Source: Treponema sp. (GTDB lineage: Bacteria; Spirochaetota; Spirochaetia; Treponematales; Treponemataceae). From it: a stretch of DNA of 64,000 bases. The translations under genes and the position numbers were made by a program. Shown here in pieces: positions 44,055 through 51,842 of the stretch. Where the stretch lies: NCBI GenBank assembly GCA_016297415.1, contig JAEDGQ010000001.1, positions 74,674 to 138,673 of the forward strand. The letters run 5' to 3'. Under the pieces are notes generated by a model, which was not told where the DNA came from, searched no databases, and saw only the letters and a list, made by a program, of their open reading frames with translations. Numbering within the stretch: position 1 is the first letter of the stretch; the number at the start of each line of letters is the position of its first letter.

Positions 44055-45322
44055 TATTTTGCCTCCTGCGAAGATTCAAATTCCTTAACTTTGCTGATCA
44101 TAAAATCAGCTGTGCGTTCTCCGGCTTCTCCAATGTGCATCCATGCTTCTTCTTTAGCCTGTTTTCGGGCCTGAGCAAGGACAGGAGAGTCGCTGGCATT
44201 TTGAATTACTTCTTTAATATTCTGGAACTGTTCTTCTTTAAGTTCAATACCAATTTTTTCAAGTGTAGTGAACTGCCAGATTCTTTTGTTAGAACCATCT
44301 TCGTTGTAAACTTCACTTGCATCATAGATTCTGAGATCAAGATCTGCATTTACATACATAACAGGTTTGTCGCAAAGGAAAGTATAGTCATAAATAACTG
44401 AACTGAAGTCAGAAATCATAATATCACCACGCTTGAGGGCGTAAATATTATCGTTTTCAAAATTCCATTCAAGATTTTTGCAGTCTTTGTACTTTTTCTG
44501 AAGTCTATCAAGAATGTGGCTTTCGCTTTTTTTAGACTGCGGATGAGGACGGACGATTACATTCCAGCCTGTAGCAAGTAAAGGATCCAGAAGTTTTTCT
44601 CCGTATTTTGAGAGAATTGCACTTGGTCCCCAGCTTGGACATACAAGTACTGTAAACTGATGATTTTCTTCTGCAGGAATAGCTTCCATCTTCTTTTTAA
44701 GTTCATCAAGGTAAGTACAGCCTACAGAAACCAGTTCTTTTTCTTTTATTCCGCGAGCTTTTTCCAGATAACGGATATCTGCTTTCTGGTAATCACCTGT
44801 AAGAAGGACTGAATCAAAATAATCTATTCCATAAAGACGATACATTGTGGCATCACCGGAACCGTGACGAAGGTGAGCATAATGACGAACATTTTTTGAA
44901 CGTTTCATCTGATATACATCAAGACCTGGAGTTGTCATAAGGACAACATCAGCTGTAAGCATATTGAGGCGGGCAAAGGCGGAATTTCCTTCACCGATGT
45001 ATTCAGTTTTGACAAATTTCCATTCTTTAGAAAGTAAAGGATCTTCCTGATAAGAAGTAAGATAGGTAAGTGGAGTTTCTTTTTTTTCAAAAGCTTCAAG
45101 AACAGGCTTAAAACAGTTTATGTACTGTTTACCTTCATTGTAAACTACATACTTCTGGCGGCCGGCTTTCATGGCTTCTCTTGCGTTTTTACCTGCAAAA
45201 AGAAGCTGAATCTTTAAAAAGGCAGCTCTAGCAAGGAAGAATAAAGTTGCTGCTGCACCAATGGCAACAGAAAAAAGCATGGAACCTGTACCAGGATCAA
45301 TATAGAGTAAATTAGTGTACAT
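44054..45322 (-). CDS. CDP-glycerol glycerophosphotransferase family protein (TagB/TagF-like)
   Basis: 422 aa. A membrane-proximal N-terminus (about 15-35) precedes a Glyphos_transf domain with HGSGDA, VSVGCTYLDEL, VRPHPQSKK and ISDFSSVIYDYTFLCDKPVMYV; the SDFSSVIYDY motif is the family hallmark. Enzymes of this family transfer glycerol-phosphate, ribitol-phosphate or related units in teichoic acids and capsules. In a diderm spirochaete the acceptor is unknown. ATG overlaps the stop of the YidC-like/phosphatase fusion gene by one base (45322), and its own stop overlaps the nucleotidyltransferase start. Confidence 0.85.
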   Translation of the reverse strand: MYTNLLYIDPGTGSMLFSVAIGAAATLFFLARAAFLKIQLLFAGKNAREAMKAGRQKYVVYNEGKQYINCFKPVLEAFEKKETPLTYLTSYQEDPLLSKEWKFVKTEYIGEGNSAFARLNMLTADVVLMTTPGLDVYQMKRSKNVRHYAHLRHGSGDATMYRLYGIDYFDSVLLTGDYQKADIRYLEKARGIKEKELVSVGCTYLDELKKKMEAIPAEENHQFTVLVCPSWGPSAILSKYGEKLLDPLLATGWNVIVRPHPQSKKSESHILDRLQKKYKDCKNLEWNFENDNIYALKRGDIMISDFSSVIYDYTFLCDKPVMYVNADLDLRIYDASEVYNEDGSNKRIWQFTTLEKIGIELKEEQFQNIKEVIQNASDSPVLAQARKQAKEEAWMHIGEAGERTADFMISKVKEFESSQEAK

Positions 45323-48102
45323 TATTTAGCCTCCACAGTTTCGTAATTCCAGTTTGAAGAATCAAAAATATTGTCCTTTACCCGAATCCACTGATTGTCT
45401 TTTACTGTAAATACATAAGAACTTGAAGAGTGGTTAGGCATGAACATTCTGTCGGAAGTACAGATTAAGGCACCGTTTTCTTTTTCAGTTGCAAGAGGTT
45501 TTCCTGTAAATGGATTTACAGGGTTTTGAATAAGTTTTTCAGCTTTACTAGAATTACCATTCAAAAGAAGAAGTGGTGTATCCGCGTTTGTCATAAAAGT
45601 AGTACGGTCGATTGTAAGTTCTGTTTTTGTCTGATTAAAATCCTTAAACATCAGGAGCGGATGGAAATGACCAGGTCCGATTTTACTGAATTTTTCGTCC
45701 ATTTTTCCGTCTTCACCGGCAAAGTCTGTTTCAAATGATGAACATCCGTGATCAGCTACAATTACGATACGGCTGTTATCATAAACTCCCAGTTCTTTAA
45801 GATAATCGAAGTATTCACCAACACGCTTCATTGCACCTGCAAAAGAGTGATATGAGCGGTCATTGGCGTAATCAAAAACTCCATCAGCTTTTTTTGCATT
45901 CTGATTTATATGGCTTGAAGGAACGTATTCTGGAGTTTTGAGAAAAAGACCATCGTGAGTTGTATTGTTTGTAAATGAAATATAAACATTTTCAGAAAGT
46001 GCTTCCGTATCAGTAAACTGTGGTAAGTAATCCAGAGCAGCATAACCGTCAATGTAATCATTAAAATCATCACTTTCTTTATCTGTGGACCAGTAACTTC
46101 CGTCATTGTAGAAAGCCGGTCTTAAAGCCAGTGGAGCACAACGGAAGAAACTGAACCATAAAAGATTACGTTTAAGAGTTTTGCTTGTTACTGGAATTGA
46201 AGCTGTGTCTGAATGCTCTTTATACCAGTAATCTGTGTATTTTGAATCTGTAATGTATCCTGAAACACCCGGATAAATTTCTGATTTTTTGCCTTCTGAA
46301 TCTTTTTTATAAATTGTAGAAAGGTTCGGGCGGATTTCGTAATTTTCCCATGTGGGATCTGTAACAACAGCTGTATAGTTTTTTCCGCTTTCTGTAAAAA
46401 TTCTAGGTAAAACAAGAAGACATTCATTCTGTTTGTCTACAAGTTTTACATCAGAACGTTTATTCATATTTTCCGGAGTGTATTCATAACCACCGTAAAC
46501 TGATGGAGCTCCAAGAAGTGTATGTCCGTTAAAAGAAACTGTGTTTTTGAAAAGTGTAAAGCCGCTGAACTGTGAATGAAGGTTTTTATCTTCTTCAAAA
46601 AGCGGCTCAACATAAGTATTTTCAGCTCTGTCCAGATAAATGAAAAGAACATTCTTTCCTGTTTTTGAAAGGTGAATGAATGGATTTATCTGATTTGCAT
46701 TTGAACCTGTAGAGATAAAATGTTCATAGCCCTTTGTAATAATTGACTTGTTGTAAAAAGAAATTGCAAAAAGGGAGAATGCAACAATTCCAGCCCCGTA
46801 AGAAACATACCTGGCAAGCTTAAATTTAATTAAAAGAGCGATTACTGCAATTACAGCAAGAATTGAAATGCCATTAATTAAAATTGCTGCAAGGGAAGAG
46901 TCAACATTTGAAACTTCAACAAATCTGAGAAGTTTTGAAATAGTTCCGTAATCACCCTTAAATACAAATACTCCAAGAAGACTTGCACCCAGCAATGATG
47001 TAAGTCCGAAAGAAATTAAAGTCTGCATTCTTTCGTGGTAGAGGAAATAAATAAGGGAACACCAGATAAGGAAGATACCTGCAGTCTGGAAGAAAGTATT
47101 ATTTATAAAGAAATTAGGATTTCCGATAGAATCAATTCCGCAGAATTCTGTTGGAGAAGCACTTATAAGATTAGAAGGAAGGAATAATCCCATTAAAACT
47201 GTAAGACCTACAACAGCAGTAAAGAAAAGTGATGTCCTGAGTTTAAAACTGTCTTTGAGAGTAACGAAAGTTTTATCGATAAGATGATTGGCAAGCTTTA
47301 CAAAAAGTGGTGCAAAGTAAATAAGACCAAAACAACAGCTTACTAAAAGTCCTCTCTTAAGAGAAAGACGATGACCTGCTAAAATCCATAAGATAAATAC
47401 TGTAACAAAAGAGCATGCAAGAATATAAAGAACTTTTACAGGATTCTTCATCTTGTAGAAAATGTTTTTTACAAGAGAGAAAAGATTGTTCATTGTCCAG
47501 TAAAGAACAAGACCTGATGGACTGTTGTAGAGAATGAATACGAATAAAAGGGCAAGACCGTATGGATAAAGTCTTTCCTTGATTGAAAATCCTTTTGTGT
47601 AGATTGTGGAAGAAATAAGGTTAATAACTGTCATAATAATTGGAAGAAGATGTACAGTTATTCCAAGAATTGTAAAATTATCAGGCTGTGACCAGTTTTC
47701 AATCCATAAAATGCCTTTTGTGTTAAGGGCTGTCATATTTGAAAGACAGGCATAGGCTGCAGTAAAGAAAGGAATCTGAATAAGAAGACCGAAAGCAGAA
47801 CGAAGTCCCATAATCGGATGATAATGCTGCTGACGATAGTAAGTAGACAAAATCATATACTGTTCGTTGCCTTTGAAAACAGCCTTGATTTTATTAATCT
47901 GATTTTTCATTGCTGACTGTTTGTCACGTTCAACCTGGGCCCAGTGTTCTGCAACAATGTAAAGTGGCAGGGTTAAAAGAGACACAGCACAGCTGACACC
48001 TATGAGTGCAACAGGTGTGTTATGATTAAAAAGTTTGTAACAGAATTGATAAACAAGTTCAATAATTTGAGTTAAAGGATAAATAACGAGATTAAAAAAC
48101 AT
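45322..48102 (-). CDS. YidC-like membrane domain fused to an alkaline-phosphatase-superfamily (sulfatase/LtaS-type) domain
   Basis: 926 aa, two modules. Residues 1-222 resemble YidC/Oxa1: a first helix and VALIGVSCAVSLLTLPLYIVAE, a charged cytoplasmic hairpin (KNQINKIKAVFKGNE), LLIQIPFFTAAYACLS, and SPSGLVLYWTMNNLFSLVKNIF. The groove Arg of true insertases falls at Ser41 in my alignment, so insertase activity is doubtful. About 223-455 is a further multi-helix region. From about 480 comes a sulfatase/phosphoglycerol-transferase fold: NVLFIYLDRAEN (Asp491), GHTLLGAP with candidate nucleophile Thr528, IVADHGCSS (Asp784-His785) and GPGHFHPLL. Thr nucleophiles are found in LtaS/MdoB-type phosphoglycerol transferases. 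Its stop overlaps the ATG of the glycerophosphotransferase-like gene. Confidence 0.8.
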   Translation of the reverse strand: MFFNLVIYPLTQIIELVYQFCYKLFNHNTPVALIGVSCAVSLLTLPLYIVAEHWAQVERDKQSAMKNQINKIKAVFKGNEQYMILSTYYRQQHYHPIMGLRSAFGLLIQIPFFTAAYACLSNMTALNTKGILWIENWSQPDNFTILGITVHLLPIIMTVINLISSTIYTKGFSIKERLYPYGLALLFVFILYNSPSGLVLYWTMNNLFSLVKNIFYKMKNPVKVLYILACSFVTVFILWILAGHRLSLKRGLLVSCCFGLIYFAPLFVKLANHLIDKTFVTLKDSFKLRTSLFFTAVVGLTVLMGLFLPSNLISASPTEFCGIDSIGNPNFFINNTFFQTAGIFLIWCSLIYFLYHERMQTLISFGLTSLLGASLLGVFVFKGDYGTISKLLRFVEVSNVDSSLAAILINGISILAVIAVIALLIKFKLARYVSYGAGIVAFSLFAISFYNKSIITKGYEHFISTGSNANQINPFIHLSKTGKNVLFIYLDRAENTYVEPLFEEDKNLHSQFSGFTLFKNTVSFNGHTLLGAPSVYGGYEYTPENMNKRSDVKLVDKQNECLLVLPRIFTESGKNYTAVVTDPTWENYEIRPNLSTIYKKDSEGKKSEIYPGVSGYITDSKYTDYWYKEHSDTASIPVTSKTLKRNLLWFSFFRCAPLALRPAFYNDGSYWSTDKESDDFNDYIDGYAALDYLPQFTDTEALSENVYISFTNNTTHDGLFLKTPEYVPSSHINQNAKKADGVFDYANDRSYHSFAGAMKRVGEYFDYLKELGVYDNSRIVIVADHGCSSFETDFAGEDGKMDEKFSKIGPGHFHPLLMFKDFNQTKTELTIDRTTFMTNADTPLLLLNGNSSKAEKLIQNPVNPFTGKPLATEKENGALICTSDRMFMPNHSSSSYVFTVKDNQWIRVKDNIFDSSNWNYETVEAK

Positions 48103-48120
48103 TTCAGCTCCATTTAAAAG

Positions 48121-48145
48121 TTACCGGTTGTTCGGTAATTTTTTT
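48121..48145 (+). terminator. Hairpin with plus-strand T tract between two minus-strand genes
   Basis: TTACCG (48121-48126) pairs with CGGTAA (48133-48138) around a 6-nt loop, followed by seven Ts (48139-48145). The T tract works on the plus strand, where no gene ends. On the minus strand the hairpin is followed only by CTTTT, so termination between the GT4 gene and the fusion gene would be weak. Confidence 0.5.
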
Positions 48146-48168
48146 ATTATAGTAATTTTAAGCTTATT

Positions 48169-49239
48169 TTACAACTTTAGGGCTTCATAAAGTTTAAGAG
48201 CCGCATTTTTATATGTATATGTATCTAAAACTTCCTTTCTTGTGTTCTGGTTACATTCACTTTTTAGTAAATCAGAAAGATTACAGTTAGAATCCTCCGG
48301 ATTTATGTAAACGGCGGAATCCCTGTAAATTTCTGGAAGTGAGGCTGAGTCAGAAATAACAATTTTGGCTCCAGTACTTAAAGCTTCCAGAGGTGGAATT
48401 CCAAATCCTTCGTAAAGTGAAGGAAAAACAAAAGCTTTGCAGGCTGTCATTAAAGCTTTTACTTCTTCATCACTCACATAACCAAGCAGGACTACGTTTG
48501 AAAGGTCATTAAGACTTGAAATATCATCAGATTTGTAGCCGGCAACGATTTTACCGCTAATGGCAAAAGTATCTTCAGGATGATTTTTTGCATAATCAAC
48601 AATCCATTTAAGGTTCTTTCGTTTTTGAAGGGATCCGAGAGTGAAATAAAAATCACCTTTTTTAAGGGCCGGAAACTTAGAGAAAATTGAATCATCACAT
48701 TTAACAGATTTAAAATGATCCCAGCCGTTTGGAATAACCTTGATTTTTTCTGATGGAGTTTTAAAAGCTTTAATAATCTGATTTTTTGAAAATTCACTTA
48801 CTGTAAAAACTTTTTTTGCATTATGGGAAATGTTTCTGGCATGCAAAATTGAATAAATTCTAATAAGACGGGAACGGAAATTCTTAAAATCCTTTGGACA
48901 GTCATAACCGTAAATATCGTGTAAAAAAGCAAAACCTGTGTATTTACCAAAAGGCGCCGTATTAGAAAAATTGAGTCCTACAGCTCCGCTTTTTTTGCAG
49001 GCCTTTTTGAACTGAAAAATATCCCACTTAGGAAAGCTTGTTATTGCCAGCGGGGATTTTATGATTTTAATATTTTTATAATCTGGAATAATTTTTGCGT
49101 TTGACGGAACAAGAATTGATACATCATCTGATGTTGTGAGTATTTCATCAAGATTTTTTAAGGTTTCAAAAGCAAAGCGTTCAATTCCGGTTAAGGAACG
49201 GCAGAGAAAATTTCCGTTTATGAGAATTTTTGAAGTCAT
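48169..49239 (-). CDS. GT4-family glycosyltransferase
   Basis: 356 aa from the ATG at 49239. The longer frame to 49284 runs into the ABC ATPase gene and is not family-like. N-terminal NGNFLCRSLTGIERFAFETLKNLDEI and C-terminal GSLQKRKNLKWIVDYA, FVFPSLYEGFGIPPLEALSTGAKIVISDSASLPEIYRD are typical GT4. Starts 4 bp after the stop of the ABC ATPase gene. Specificity unknown. Confidence 0.85.
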   Translation of the reverse strand: MTSKILINGNFLCRSLTGIERFAFETLKNLDEILTTSDDVSILVPSNAKIIPDYKNIKIIKSPLAITSFPKWDIFQFKKACKKSGAVGLNFSNTAPFGKYTGFAFLHDIYGYDCPKDFKNFRSRLIRIYSILHARNISHNAKKVFTVSEFSKNQIIKAFKTPSEKIKVIPNGWDHFKSVKCDDSIFSKFPALKKGDFYFTLGSLQKRKNLKWIVDYAKNHPEDTFAISGKIVAGYKSDDISSLNDLSNVVLLGYVSDEEVKALMTACKAFVFPSLYEGFGIPPLEALSTGAKIVISDSASLPEIYRDSAVYINPEDSNCNLSDLLKSECNQNTRKEVLDTYTYKNAALKLYEALKL

Positions 49240-49243
49240 TTGA

Positions 49244-49972
49244 TTATTGATTAGTAATTTGTCCGTCGCTGATTTTAATAACATGATTACTCATACCAAC
49301 AATTTTTGCATCATGTGTGCTGAAAATGAATGTAGTCTTAAGTTCTTCGTTAAGGTTTTTCATTAATTCAAGAATCTGGTCACCGTTTTTAGAGTCCAGG
49401 TTGGCAGTAGGTTCGTCAGCCAGGATTACCGGTGCTTTTGTTACAAGGGCTCTTGCAATTGCAACACGCTGTCTTTGACCACCAGACAACTCTGATGGTC
49501 TGTTATTTCTTCTGTTTTTTAAGCCTACTTTTTCAAGAAGAAATTCTACCCATTCTTTCTGTTCCTGTTTTGACATTGTGTCTGTTGCAGGAGATTTACC
49601 CAGAGTCAAAGGAAACTGAATGTTTTCAAATACGTTAAGGACAGGAATGAGATTAAAAGTCTGAAATATGAATCCCAGGTGACTTCGACGCAGTTCTGTA
49701 AGCTTTGAATCCAGTTTGAGAGGAATTCCATTTGTTCTGGCAAGATCAATTTCTTTATATACATCTGTGTCATTCAGGATAAGAGATCCACTGGAGGGAA
49801 GATCAATAAGACCGATGATGTTGAGAAGGGTGGATTTTCCAGAACCTGATGGTCCAGAAATTGCAGCAAATTCTCCTTTATTAATAAAAAAAGACGCATT
49901 GTCTACAGCTTTAACCTGGACCTGATCCATCTGATATATTTTGCTTATGTTTTTTAATTCAATAAGTGCCAT
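49244..49972 (-). CDS. LolD/MacB-type ABC transporter ATPase without a nearby permease
   Basis: 242 aa. Walker A GPSGSGKSTLLNIIG, Q-loop FIFQTFNLIPVLNVFENIQFPL, signature LSGGQRQRVAIARALV, Walker B VILADEPTANLDSKNG. The DQVQVKAVDNASFFINKGEF start and overall layout match LolD/MacB/FtsE-like ATPases. No matching FtsX-like permease gene is in the window. First gene of the minus-strand polysaccharide unit. Promoter TTGATT-N17-TAAAAT upstream. Confidence 0.9.
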   Translation of the reverse strand: MALIELKNISKIYQMDQVQVKAVDNASFFINKGEFAAISGPSGSGKSTLLNIIGLIDLPSSGSLILNDTDVYKEIDLARTNGIPLKLDSKLTELRRSHLGFIFQTFNLIPVLNVFENIQFPLTLGKSPATDTMSKQEQKEWVEFLLEKVGLKNRRNNRPSELSGGQRQRVAIARALVTKAPVILADEPTANLDSKNGDQILELMKNLNEELKTTFIFSTHDAKIVGMSNHVIKISDGQITNQ

Positions 49973-49988
49973 AATTTAATTTTTATTA

Positions 49989-50017
49989 ATTTTAAGTTGT
50001 AAAACGGTTTAAATCAA
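49989..50017 (-). promoter_or_regulatory. Promoter of the minus-strand glycan operon
   Basis: On the minus strand: TTGATT (50017-50012), 17-bp spacer, TAAAAT (49994-49989), then 16 nt to the ABC ATPase ATG. Between it and the Wzi-like gene end at 50065 is a short GGGA-AG-TCCC palindrome. Confidence 0.5.
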
Positions 50018-50064
50018 CGTAGATTTTTATTACAAACAAGGGAAGTCCCCTGCTGGTTATTTTC

Positions 50065-51723
50065 TTAAAAACTGTATTTAACTCCAGCCTGAACTACGCA
50101 GTTATATCTGTAGTCAGACATCCCGTATCCATGGTTTACATTTAACGGATTGTGTTCCCAGTCAAAGATAAAAGCCCCTGAAAATCTAAGGTTTTTGTTG
50201 TAGAAAAATACGGTAGAAATACCTATGTCTACATTTGCTCTGATACTTTTTTCTGCATTAAATATTCCGTTTTCTATATTTTCTGCGTCATTCTTGGCAT
50301 CTAAGTACATTGTGTAGTCCAGATCCGGGTTTCTTCGCTGACCAAACAATGTAAAGGAACCTCTTGGATAGAATAATGATAAGCCCAGATACTGACTGTT
50401 TCCTCCGGTGCCAATTCCTGCTCCAAGCCATTGCCCCCTGTTTGTGTATCCCTGAAGAATTTCACTATGACAGTAAAAAGTATTTACCCAGTTGATAAGC
50501 CTGTCATAATCTGCTGAGTTTTCCAGTGAAGTAATTTCCAGCATCAGGCGCAAGGAATACTTTTCAGAAAGATTAAAAACTTTTTGCGTTCCGAAAGTCC
50601 ATGCCTGAGTGTGGAACGGATATCGGATGATATAGTCTTTATTTGGACTAAAATCATCTCTGGCCCATTCAAAATACATTTCAAGACCTGTTTGAGGAAT
50701 CAAATAATCAAATGTAAGGGAAAACCTCTGGTCTGCATCGTCAAAACCACCATGCATGTCTGGAACAAAAATATGACCAATGCCAAAACTGTTGAGATTA
50801 TTCCACCTGCTTAACATTGTTCTGTTTATTCCTAAAGAAAGTCCCTGTAAAAAGCCGGGAAATGAATACCCAAGTGCGACACCAGAAATTAAATTCTCGT
50901 TGTTTGAATCATCATTGTCAAAAAAGTCAGATTCAGACAGTTTTCCCCACCAGGCACGAGCTTCAAATTCTCCAATATACCAGTCAAAATGAGGAATAAA
51001 TACTTTTGATTTTCTTAAACCAATGTCAATTTTTGGATAAGAAGGGGCATTGTTTGAGTGAATAATAGGATTAAACTGGGCAGGTCCCAGCCAGATTGAT
51101 TGAGTTCCAAATCCTGCAGTTAGATTGTTCCAGGTATAACGGATTTCTGTATCACCAAAATCAAAATTAAAGAAAGATGAGTTTCCGAATCTCTGGGGGG
51201 CGTCTATAAACCTTATACCGTAATAACCATATTTTTGTGCCTTGTCCCTGAAGGTTTCTTCCTGGTAGTTTGGGGTTATATATTCAAAATCAGCATTCTG
51301 ACTCCAGCTTAATTGAGGTTTAAGAGTCAATTCAATACCATAACCTTCAAGCCTTAAACCTCCTGAAAGTGCAGTGTTGTAACCTTTTCCCTGCCACAGT
51401 CCGCCGTCATTCTGTCCATATGGAGCTTTTGTGTTGTAAGAATTGAACCATTCAGGACCATAGATTTTTAATTTGATGCTTTGTTTAGTGGTGTCAGAAT
51501 TGAATAATGTCTTTTTATTTCCAAGAGTAATGTTCTGCCAGAGATGTGATGTTTCGCCAGGATTCCATTCTGAATCAGAAAGAGTTCTGTAATTAAGGGA
51601 AGGGCGTGGAACTATTCCCTGAAGACTTAAAAAGTCAAAATAATTTTCTTCAACAGATTTTAAAGCTTCCTGGGCATATAAAAATGAACTTATTAAAAAA
51701 ACAAATGGGATTATTTTTCTCAT
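50065..51723 (-). CDS. Wzi-like capsule/exopolysaccharide assembly outer-membrane protein
   Basis: 552 aa. Signal peptide (MRKIIPFVFLISSFLYAQ), then a strand-rich barrel-type sequence. The block around QSIWLGPAQFNPIIHSNNAPSYPKIDIGL and FIPHFDWYIGEFEARAWWGKLSES is characteristic of the Wzi/capsule assembly protein family (PF14052). Wzi binds surface polysaccharide at the outer membrane; the residue alternation and the final aromatic (KYSF) fit a barrel. No ribosome binding site is seen, and the predicted start of transcription is 2-3 nt before the ATG. Divergent from the phase-variable O-antigen operon, so probably functionally linked. Confidence 0.8.
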   Translation of the reverse strand: MRKIIPFVFLISSFLYAQEALKSVEENYFDFLSLQGIVPRPSLNYRTLSDSEWNPGETSHLWQNITLGNKKTLFNSDTTKQSIKLKIYGPEWFNSYNTKAPYGQNDGGLWQGKGYNTALSGGLRLEGYGIELTLKPQLSWSQNADFEYITPNYQEETFRDKAQKYGYYGIRFIDAPQRFGNSSFFNFDFGDTEIRYTWNNLTAGFGTQSIWLGPAQFNPIIHSNNAPSYPKIDIGLRKSKVFIPHFDWYIGEFEARAWWGKLSESDFFDNDDSNNENLISGVALGYSFPGFLQGLSLGINRTMLSRWNNLNSFGIGHIFVPDMHGGFDDADQRFSLTFDYLIPQTGLEMYFEWARDDFSPNKDYIIRYPFHTQAWTFGTQKVFNLSEKYSLRLMLEITSLENSADYDRLINWVNTFYCHSEILQGYTNRGQWLGAGIGTGGNSQYLGLSLFYPRGSFTLFGQRRNPDLDYTMYLDAKNDAENIENGIFNAEKSIRANVDIGISTVFFYNKNLRFSGAFIFDWEHNPLNVNHGYGMSDYRYNCVVQAGVKYSF

Positions 51724-51731
51724 ACATAAGT

Positions 51732-51760
51732 ATTTTAGTGAAAATTAGTATTGATAACAA
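51732..51760 (-). promoter_or_regulatory. Promoter of the Wzi-like gene
   Basis: On the minus strand: TTGTTA (51760-51755), 17-bp spacer, TAAAAT (51737-51732), then 8 nt to the ATG. Predicted start lies 2-3 nt before the start codon, giving an almost leaderless message. Confidence 0.5.
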
Positions 51761-51793
51761 TGAACGATAAAACAATATTGTTAAGTAAGATAT

Positions 51794-51821
51794 TTGATTT
51801 TTTTTTTTTTTTTTTTATAAT
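51794..51821 (+). promoter_or_regulatory. Candidate phase-variable promoter with all-T spacer
   Basis: TTGATT (51794-51799) and perfect TATAAT (51816-51821) are separated by 16 bases, every one of them T (51800-51815). The full T tract is 19 bases (51798-51816) because it includes bases of both boxes. Slippage by one base would shift spacing between 15, 16, 17 and 18 and strongly change promoter strength. The GTG of the WecA-like gene follows at 51843 with AGGGGAAGAG ahead of it. Controls the O-antigen-type operon. Confidence 0.75.
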
Positions 51822-51842
51822 AAAATTTCTAGGGGAAGAGTT

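Noticed and set aside
45322..48102. Two separate genes (yidC and a sulfatase) joined by a sequencing error
   Set aside because: There is one uninterrupted 926-codon frame, with a multi-helix linker of about 230 residues between the two modules and no internal ribosome binding site or stop.
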